Shown here: positions 1-4,990 of the stretch, piece by piece
Position numbering within the stretch: the stretch's first letter is position 1
How the letters are laid out: every line of letters starts with the position of its first letter
Assembly (NCBI GenBank): GCA_903914045.1
Contig: CAIWNO010000247.1
Location: 1-8,510, forward strand
DNA: 8,510 nucleotides
Direction of reading: 5' to 3'
DNA from: an uncultured bacterium
Lineage (GTDB): Bacteria; Planctomycetota; Phycisphaerae; Phycisphaerales; SM1A02
The notes under the pieces: model-generated
What the model was told of the DNA's origin: nothing
The model's input: the letters and a program-made list of their open reading frames with translations, nothing else
The model's database searches: none
Made by a program: the position numbers and the translations under genes

Positions 1-251
1 AGATCAATGGCAAACTTTGCGCCCATGATGTCCACCATGACGCGACCTTGTGGATCGGTGTAGCCACCCAGGCCACCAATGGCTTGTGAAGCCAATAAGC
101 CCATCAAACTGCGGAAATCCGCGGGCGGCAATTCATCCTTGCCGGGCTTGGCGGGACGGTTTTCCTCTTGCTGGCTTAGGCGCGCCTTCTCGGCTTGCGC
201 TTGGGCTTTCCAATCAGAATCAACTTGAATTTCGGGTGTGTTGTCGCTCAT
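1..251 (-). CDS. DUF1844 family protein, 3' end cut by window edge
   Basis: This is a reading frame without stops from an ATG at 249-251 to the left edge, giving 83 whole residues plus part of a leucine codon. Residues 1-43 are polar and charged (Gln, Ala, Glu, Lys, Pro), with no signal peptide. From residue 44 the segment FRSLMGLLASQAIGGLG, followed by a short Tyr-Thr-Asp-Pro-Gln-Gly turn and MVDIMGAKFAIDL, matches the conserved start of DUF1844. That is a small all-helical domain in roughly 100-residue proteins of Planctomycetota, Acidobacteriota and deltaproteobacteria. The missing part should hold the rest of the domain, where the family has a Lys-Thr-Gly-Asn-Leu-like segment. Function is unknown and the protein is probably cytoplasmic. 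There is no Shine-Dalgarno upstream. It is divergent from the lipoprotein gene, with 61 bases between the two chosen ATGs. The family call comes from motif recognition alone. Confidence 0.8.
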   Translation of the reverse strand, partial: MSDNTPEIQVDSDWKAQAQAEKARLSQQEENRPAKPGKDELPPADFRSLMGLLASQAIGGLGGYTDPQGRVMVDIMGAKFAID

Positions 252-312
252 GGTGGGTTCAGTATACGGCGCATTGCCACCAAAGCGAATGCAATTGACT
301 AGACTTCTTTCA
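252..312. promoter_or_regulatory. Divergent promoter region, DUF1844 gene / lipoprotein gene
   Basis: This short gap must carry the start signals for both divergent genes. On the minus strand TATACT (261-266) matches five of six bases of a sigma-70 -10 box and ends nine bases before the DUF1844 ATG. On the plus strand TAGACT (300-305) lies seven bases before the ATG at 313. Alternatively, TTGTCG (241-246) and TATACG (263-268), 16 bases apart, could drive the plus strand. None has a convincing -35/-10 pair, so exact sites are guesses. Confidence 0.25.
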
Positions 313-1620
313 ATGCCATTCACGCGCGTGATTTCTGCAGGCCATGCGAACAAAATCCTGTGTGTCTTTTTTCTTGCAGGCTGCATGTCGACAGATCGCA
401 CGCCCAAGGACGCCGTTGAAGTTGACTCTGTGGCCTTCAGCAAGGGAAATATTCCAGGGCATGTCAATCCAGTGATTGTGCAAATTCCAGACGCCGATCT
501 TGAGCCGCCCAAGGTTGAATTGGTGGACACCACGGTTGATGTGGCCAATGGAAATAAAGTTACGACGCAAACAACAGAAGTGGTTTCAACCGCGCCTGAT
601 GGCGCGACCATGACGCAAAAATTGCCGGAGACAATTGACGCGCAACTTCCTGTGAATCAAAAGTGGCCCATTGATTCGTTGGTGGGTCAAGTCAATGGCA
701 AGCCGTTGTACGCCAGCGAATTCCTGAAGACTCGTGAAGACCGCATTATCACCATTGCGGCTTCGCCAAATCGGGTGCAGGCGCGCGATGAAGTTGTGAG
801 AATGATTAGCGATGCCTTTGATCAATATGTCAACAATTTGCTGATTATTTCAGAGGCCGAAGCCATGATTCCCAAAGAAGGACAGGAAGGCGTGTTGGCG
901 TGGTTGAAGGATTTGCAGGAAAAAGAAATCGCCAATCGTGGTGGTAGCCGCGCCGACGCGCAGCGCAGCATTGAGGAGGAATTTCCCGGCACCACGATTG
1001 AGGAGTTTATGAATCGCCAAAAGAATCAGGCATTGGCTGGCGATCTTTTGAACAGGCGCATTCGTCCGCGCACCATTGTGAGTTGGCGCGATGTTGAGCG
1101 TTTATACGATGTCAACAGCGCGACCTACAACCCGCTGCCCACCATTCGCATTGGTCGCATTGCCGTTATGAAATCGGATCAAGCGCAAGTGGACAAGATC
1201 AAGGCCGAGTTTGCGGCGGGCAAATCGTTTAGCCAAGTGGCGACGGATCTGGGAATTGCAGACGGAGCATTCTGGCGCGAAATTGTTATTCCTGTTGGGG
1301 GAATTGACGCCGTTCCAGACTTGGTGGACGAAGTCAAGACGCGCATCAAGGGACTTGCCTTGAATAAAGTTGATGGGCCAACTGAAAGCAAAACGCAATT
1401 CATTTGGATGACGCTGATTTCATCGCAGCAGGAGCCGGCCAGATCAATCTTTAACACCGCGCTGCAATTGCAGTTGCGTCGGCAAATTGAAAACCAACGC
1501 TACGGCATTGAGCAGCAACATTATTTCGCCATGTTGCGCACGCGCTGGGTGGCCTCCGATTTGGAATCCATGAAATTGCGCCTTCTTTCCATAGTCATGA
1601 CCAGGTATTTTCGTCAGTAG
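313..1620 (+). CDS. SurA/PpiC-like lipoprotein with degenerate parvulin domain
   Basis: The 435-residue product is probably a membrane-anchored folding factor facing the periplasm. Residues 1-24 form a lipoprotein signal: a basic start, a hydrophobic ILCVFF core and the lipobox LAGC with Cys24 as lipidation site. Residues 25-118 are an acidic, Val/Thr-rich linker I do not recognise. From 119, LVGQVNGKPLYASEF resembles the SurA N-domain opening, followed by helical segments to about 255. Residues 263-370 look like a parvulin fold: a strand (TIRIGRIAV), then AAGKSFSQVA, then a Gly-Gly turn at 329-330, then a final strand (QFIWMTLI). The parvulin histidines expected in the first and last strands are absent, so isomerase activity is doubtful. 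The start at 313 gives the shortest proper signal peptide; ATG 289 and GTG 238 are alternatives, but GTG 238 would overlap the divergent gene. No Shine-Dalgarno is seen. The family is likely; the exact subfamily is unsure. Confidence 0.75.
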   Translation: MPFTRVISAGHANKILCVFFLAGCMSTDRTPKDAVEVDSVAFSKGNIPGHVNPVIVQIPDADLEPPKVELVDTTVDVANGNKVTTQTTEVVSTAPDGATMTQKLPETIDAQLPVNQKWPIDSLVGQVNGKPLYASEFLKTREDRIITIAASPNRVQARDEVVRMISDAFDQYVNNLLIISEAEAMIPKEGQEGVLAWLKDLQEKEIANRGGSRADAQRSIEEEFPGTTIEEFMNRQKNQALAGDLLNRRIRPRTIVSWRDVERLYDVNSATYNPLPTIRIGRIAVMKSDQAQVDKIKAEFAAGKSFSQVATDLGIADGAFWREIVIPVGGIDAVPDLVDEVKTRIKGLALNKVDGPTESKTQFIWMTLISSQQEPARSIFNTALQLQLRRQIENQRYGIEQQHYFAMLRTRWVASDLESMKLRLLSIVMTRYFRQ

Positions 1621-1701
1621 GTTTGGCGACGTTGTTTCATGTTCGAAACTGACTGAATCGACATGCGTGTAGAGCGATGCGGATATGAACCAGTCCCAAT
1701 G

Positions 1702-2115
1702 TTATTGAAATAGATTGGCGTCAAAGGCGCGCGGAATGTGCCGCAAACTTTGTGGCTTTTGAAGTTGATCCATTTCAACGGCCACCACGTCAAATTGAAT
1801 TTGCATGCCGCGGAACATGCGGCGCGACAAAAGCATTTGCGCCGCCATAATTAGATGGCGCCGCTTGCGCCAGTCCACGCGCAACTCGGGCGCGTGCGTG
1901 CCGGCGCGGCGGGCTTTGACCTCGATCACAATTAACAGGTTGGTGTTGGGCAGCGTGGCCAACAAGTCAATTTCCAAATGACCAAGGCGCAGATTTCGCG
2001 CGATGATGGTGTGGCCATTGGCTTGCAGAAAGTCGGCCGCGGCGTCCTCGGCATTTTTACCCGTGTTGATGCGCGCGATGGATTTTTCATTGGTGATCGT
2101 GGTCCTTTTGTTCAT
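1702..2115 (-). CDS. YraN / UPF0102 family nuclease-fold protein
   Basis: The 137-residue soluble protein belongs to the YraN (UPF0102) family, which has a PD-(D/E)XK restriction-endonuclease-like fold. Visible family motifs in order are: Gly19-Lys20-x-x-Glu23 with AADFL; AxNGHTIIARN around 32-41; GHLEIDLLA (45-53), which holds the first acidic residues Glu48 and Asp50; IEVKARR (64-70), with the Glu65-x-Lys67 pair; a downstream Lys/Arg-rich helix; and QFDVVAVEM (107-115). All presumed active-site positions are present and the length is normal for the family. The biological role is unsettled; Holliday-junction or DNA-processing functions have been proposed for relatives. I chose ATG 2115 because it begins just before the conserved core. 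An upstream in-frame TTG at 2145 adds only ten non-conserved residues. There is no Shine-Dalgarno. It is convergent with the lipoprotein gene (81-base gap) and divergent from the amidotransferase gene. Confidence 0.88.
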   Translation of the reverse strand: MNKRTTITNEKSIARINTGKNAEDAAADFLQANGHTIIARNLRLGHLEIDLLATLPNTNLLIVIEVKARRAGTHAPELRVDWRKRRHLIMAAQMLLSRRMFRGMQIQFDVVAVEMDQLQKPQSLRHIPRAFDANLFQ

Positions 2116-2171
2116 GGCGACATTGTGTGTGAATGCATGGGGCAATTCCGCAAAACATGCGCTTTTTCTTG

Positions 2172-2180
2172 TGCTATCTT
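2172..2180 (+). promoter_or_regulatory. Possible extended -10 box for the amidotransferase gene
   Basis: TGC followed by TATCTT fits an extended -10 element (TGn plus four of six bases of TATAAT). It ends nine bases before the ATG at 2190, which would give a nearly leaderless transcript. No -35 box is visible at the right distance. This is a weak match and needs transcript mapping. Confidence 0.25.
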
Positions 2181-2189
2181 TGCTCCACT

Positions 2190-2930
2190 ATGGCCATTGT
2201 CATTCTTGCACATTCGTCCGATTGTCCCGCCGATTTACTGATGGATTCACTGCGTCACCACGGGCAACGCCTGCGCGTGATTCAACTGAATGCGGGCGGC
2301 GTTGTGCCAGTTGACCTAGACGATGTGCATGGCGTGATCTCGCTTGGCGGTCCGCAGACCGTGCACTTCAATGACGCGCCGTGGATGGCCGCTGAAAAAA
2401 CTTTCTTGAAGATGGCGCATGACGCCAACGTGCCAGTGCTTGGTTTGTGCTTGGGCGCGCAACTTCTTGCGTCGGCCTTGGGCGGCGAGACGCAAGCCAT
2501 GAAGCAATCGGAGTTGGGTTGGCAAACGGTGAAACTAAATCACATTGGACGCGAGGACGCGTTGTTTGTTGGACAGCCGTGGTCTAGTTTAAAAATGTGT
2601 TGGCACTCCGATGAGGTCACCAAATTGCCCACTGGTGGGCAAGTGTTGGCGGGCAGCACGGCGTGCGGGGTGCAAGCATTTTCCGTTGGTCTGCGCAGCT
2701 ACGGCGTGCAATATCACCCGGAGTGGAATCGCGCCAGCATTCTGAAGCAAATCAATGGCGCCACGGCCACGTTTCAAAGCGCGGGCATTGATGTGAACGC
2801 GTTGCGTTTGCAAACTGAATCCAACGGCGCTGAACAAGAGCGTCTTGGCAGGCGCTTCTTTGACGCGGTGAACATTGTGCTTATGCCAGGCGACCGCGTG
2901 CATGAAGGCGTTCCCGCAAATCACCGCTGA
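2190..2930 (+). CDS. Class I glutamine amidotransferase (GMP synthase-like GATase domain)
   Basis: The 246-residue stand-alone class I (triad) amidotransferase would release ammonia from glutamine for transfer to an acceptor. Residues 1-7 are the first strand (MAIVILA). GVISLGGP (48-55) is the oxyanion-side glycine loop. PVLGLCLGAQLLA (82-94) carries the nucleophile Cys87. YGVQYHPEW (171-179) carries His176 and Glu178, so the triad is complete. CWHSDEV (137-143) is the usual segment between them. The domain resembles the amidotransferase half of GMP synthase (COG0518), but no synthetase domain follows. About 65 C-terminal residues after the triad form a charged helical tail. The acceptor and pathway cannot be named, since no partner gene is adjacent. 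I chose ATG 2190 because it starts exactly at the first strand; ATGs at 2133 and 2157 would add residues outside the fold. There is no Shine-Dalgarno. Confidence 0.85.
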   Translation: MAIVILAHSSDCPADLLMDSLRHHGQRLRVIQLNAGGVVPVDLDDVHGVISLGGPQTVHFNDAPWMAAEKTFLKMAHDANVPVLGLCLGAQLLASALGGETQAMKQSELGWQTVKLNHIGREDALFVGQPWSSLKMCWHSDEVTKLPTGGQVLAGSTACGVQAFSVGLRSYGVQYHPEWNRASILKQINGATATFQSAGIDVNALRLQTESNGAEQERLGRRFFDAVNIVLMPGDRVHEGVPANHR

Positions 2931-2960
2931 ATTGCAGCTGTTTTGAATGTGTTGCCAACA

Positions 2961-2980
2961 TGTCCAAGATGATTTGGACA
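2961..2980. terminator. Perfect 7-bp hairpin in convergent gap, possible terminator
   Basis: TGTCCAA (2961-2967) and TTGGACA (2974-2980) are exact inverted repeats around the six-base loop GATGAT. The hairpin lies 31 bases after the amidotransferase stop and 71 bases past the polX stop, where a bidirectional terminator would be expected. Neither strand has a T-run after it and the stem is only moderately GC-rich. It is therefore not a canonical intrinsic terminator and may be an mRNA 3'-end structure or chance. Confidence 0.3.
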
Positions 2981-3051
2981 GGCCGTGCGCGCAGGTCAAC
3001 AATTTCAGCGCGCCATGTGAACAACGCGGGGGTGGCAATGTCCACGCGTCA

Positions 3052-4818
3052 TTACGCCGTGACTTTGGAGCGGCCGCGCGAAAGGCGCCAGGCTTCAAAC
3101 TTTTTCCACGGCCAAGAGTTCACGCACTGTTGGGCGCGTAGTCCAGCGCGCCGCGCCGTCAGAATTCCGTAGCGCAAAAAATCAAAGTGTTCGCCGTCGT
3201 GCGCGTCGGTGTTTATTGAAATCATGGCGCCGCCCTCATGTGCCGCGCGCACCAGCGCATCGCGTAAATCGAGGCGCGCAGGATTGCAATTTATTTCAAG
3301 CGCCACGCCCGCCTTGGCCGCCGCCGCAATAACTACTTTCATATTGGGCTCAAGGCCAGGGCGGCCATTGAGAATTCGGCCAGTGGGGTGGCCAATCACA
3401 TGCACAAATGGATTGGCGATAGCGGCCAGCAGACGCGCGGTGGCGGCCTCTGGCGTTTGCTTAAGCGCGGTGTGCGGGCTGGCCACCACCCAATCAAGTT
3501 CGGCAAGAACCTCATCGGGATAATCCAAATGTCCGTCGGCAAGAATGTCCACCTCACTGCCAACAAGAACATGAATACCTTTTATTTTTGCTGCTGCGGC
3601 GCGAATGTTGGCGGCGTGCTCGCGCAGACGCTCAATGGAAAGTCCATTGGCTTGCGCGCTTGAGCGACTGTGGTCCGTTATGGCAATGGCGTCAAAGCCG
3701 CGACTTTTGGCTGTTTCTATAAGTTCCTCAATGGACAGAACTCCGTCGCTGGCGGTGGTGTGGCAATGCAATTCACGTTGGATATCGCCTTGTGAAATTA
3801 ATTGAGCGGTGAGATTGTTCTCAAACTCGCCGTGGCTTTCACGCAACTCCGGCGCGATCCACTGCAAGTCAAGCTTGGCGTAAATGTCCTCTTCACTTTG
3901 ACTGGCAAGCGGTTTCACGCCGCGCTGCTGCGGCGGAATGTCATCGCCGTCGTCGGCATACAAGCCGTATTCATTCAGACGCATGGAGCGCTCAATGGCG
4001 CGCTCGCGCAAGACCACATTGTGATCCTTGCTGCCAGTGAAGTACAGCAAGGCTGCGCCCCAATTCACGGCGGGGACGGCGCGAAGATCAACTTGCAAAC
4101 CGTTGTTCAAGCGCACGCTTGATTTGGTGTCGCCGGAAACAAGCACCTTGGCCACCAACGGGTGCGCGCAGAAAAATTCCATGACGGGCGCGGGGTGTTC
4201 CGTGGCCACCAACAAGTCCACATCGCCAATGGTCTCGCGGCCGCGGCGCAAACTTCCAGCGAACTGGGCTTGCGTCACGCCCTTGATAGCGCGCAACTCT
4301 GTGACAAATGTTTCCGCAATGGGCATGGCGTCGCCCAGGCGCGCGCGGTCGCCGGCGCTCTCTAAAAACGCCAGATTTTCCGCTATATTTTGCAATGTTT
4401 TGGCGCCCATGCGCGGCAACTTCTCCAACGCGCCGCTGGCCAGCTGCGACTTCAACGTGGCCAAGTCCGTCACGCCGCCTTGATCCCACAGCAACTTCAC
4501 CGTCTTGGGTCCAAGGCCCGGCACGCGCAGCACATCGATTAAGCCTGGCGGCAACTTGGCCAGCGCCTCCTCATGCGCCATTATTTTTCCAGTGGCCACA
4601 AACTCTTGAATCTTCTGCACGCTGGACGCGCCAAGGCCGTCGATGGATTTCAATTTGCCAAGATCACTCTTGCAAAGTTCCGCGACATCGTCTGACAGAT
4701 CATCAACAATACGAGCGGCTTTGCGATACGCCAGCACCTTGAATTGATTTTCTCCAAGCACCTCAAGCGCGTCGGCGATGTGGTTGAAGAGAGTGGCGAT
4801 GGATGCGTTGGCGCTCAT
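3052..4818 (-). CDS. polX: Family X DNA polymerase with PHP domain (bacterial PolX)
   Basis: The 588-residue enzyme is a DNA repair polymerase (gap filling, base excision) whose PHP domain gives 3'-5' exonuclease and AP-endonuclease activity in characterised bacterial homologues. Residues 1-80 form the helical 8-kDa-like domain. Helix-hairpin-helix motifs lie at 58-70 (SIDGLGASS), 99-110 (VPGLGPKTVKLL) and 134-145. The palm has GSLRRGRETIGDVDLL (188-203), with metal ligands Asp199 and Asp201; the third is Asp244 in QVDLRAVP. FTGSKDHN (260-267) is the nucleotide-binding stretch. The PHP domain begins near 348 with LHCHTTASDG (His351, His353, Asp358) and continues with TDH (His383), SEVD (Glu422), SPH (His449), HPTGR (His477) and TDAHD (Asp538, His540). 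All metal ligands are kept, so both activities look intact. The length matches the family. The start is set by a strong Shine-Dalgarno; ATG 4881 would add 21 poor residues. It lies downstream of tRNA-Arg and nuoN on the same strand. Confidence 0.95.
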   Translation of the reverse strand: MSANASIATLFNHIADALEVLGENQFKVLAYRKAARIVDDLSDDVAELCKSDLGKLKSIDGLGASSVQKIQEFVATGKIMAHEEALAKLPPGLIDVLRVPGLGPKTVKLLWDQGGVTDLATLKSQLASGALEKLPRMGAKTLQNIAENLAFLESAGDRARLGDAMPIAETFVTELRAIKGVTQAQFAGSLRRGRETIGDVDLLVATEHPAPVMEFFCAHPLVAKVLVSGDTKSSVRLNNGLQVDLRAVPAVNWGAALLYFTGSKDHNVVLRERAIERSMRLNEYGLYADDGDDIPPQQRGVKPLASQSEEDIYAKLDLQWIAPELRESHGEFENNLTAQLISQGDIQRELHCHTTASDGVLSIEELIETAKSRGFDAIAITDHSRSSAQANGLSIERLREHAANIRAAAAKIKGIHVLVGSEVDILADGHLDYPDEVLAELDWVVASPHTALKQTPEAATARLLAAIANPFVHVIGHPTGRILNGRPGLEPNMKVVIAAAAKAGVALEINCNPARLDLRDALVRAAHEGGAMISINTDAHDGEHFDFLRYGILTARRAGLRAQQCVNSWPWKKFEAWRLSRGRSKVTA

Positions 4819-4825
4819 GCGGAAT

Positions 4826-4830
4826 TCCTC
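4826..4830 (-). promoter_or_regulatory. Ribosome binding site of polX, decides the start
   Basis: On the minus strand GAGGA lies seven bases before the ATG at 4816-4818. That is ideal spacing and supports this start over the in-frame ATG at 4881. It overlaps an eight-base palindrome GGAATTCC (4821-4828), which could in principle pair locally, but I attach no weight to that. Confidence 0.7.
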
Positions 4831-4916
4831 ACAGTGGCTTGGCGTTCCATGCGTGGCAGATGCGTGCGCCTTCGGTCGCATGCGGATCAATTCAATTTCA
4901 CGCGGAAGAAAGTAAG

Positions 4917-4990
4917 CGCGGCTGGCAGGACTCGAACCTGCAACCCCAAGCTTCGTAGGCTTGTGCTCTATCCAATTGAGCTACAGCCGC
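4917..4990 (-). tRNA. tRNA-Arg, anticodon ACG
   Basis: The minus strand folds into a complete cloverleaf of 73 bases plus discriminator G. Acceptor GCGGCTG pairs perfectly with CAGCCGC. The D arm is GCTC/GAGC with loop AATTGGATA. The anticodon stem is CAAGC/GCTTG with loop CTACGAA, so the anticodon is ACG. The variable loop is GGGTT and the T arm is GCAGG/CCTGC with loop TTCGAGT. ACG reads Arg CGN codons after A34 is deaminated to inosine by TadA. The 3' CCA is not encoded (CTTAC follows the discriminator), so the host must add it. The 5' ten bases (4981-4990) are also the end of nuoN, whose stop codon is T8-A9-G10. No T-rich terminator hairpin follows before polX, 98 bases downstream. TACACT at 5001-5006 could be a -10 box inside nuoN, ten bases before the mature 5' end. 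Confidence 0.96.

Noticed and set aside
238..312. GTG 238 as start of the lipoprotein gene
   Set aside because: It would overlap the divergent DUF1844 start and put 25 residues before a normal lipoprotein signal. ATG 313 gives a standard signal peptide.
1634..1649. GTTTC/GAAAC five-bp hairpin after the lipoprotein gene as a terminator
   Set aside because: The stem is short and AT-rich, the loop has six bases and no T-run follows. It is likely chance.
2116..2145. TTG 2145 as start of the YraN gene
   Set aside because: It adds ten non-conserved residues from a rare start codon with no SD. ATG 2115 already gives a full-length family member.
2589..3098. Minus-strand 169-residue reading frame
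   Set aside because: It is antisense to the amidotransferase and the polX end, shows no recognisable motif, has odd composition, and overlaps two well-supported genes.
4028..4483. Plus-strand 151-residue reading frame within polX
   Set aside because: It is fully antisense to the conserved palm region of polX, has no motifs, and is a codon-bias shadow.
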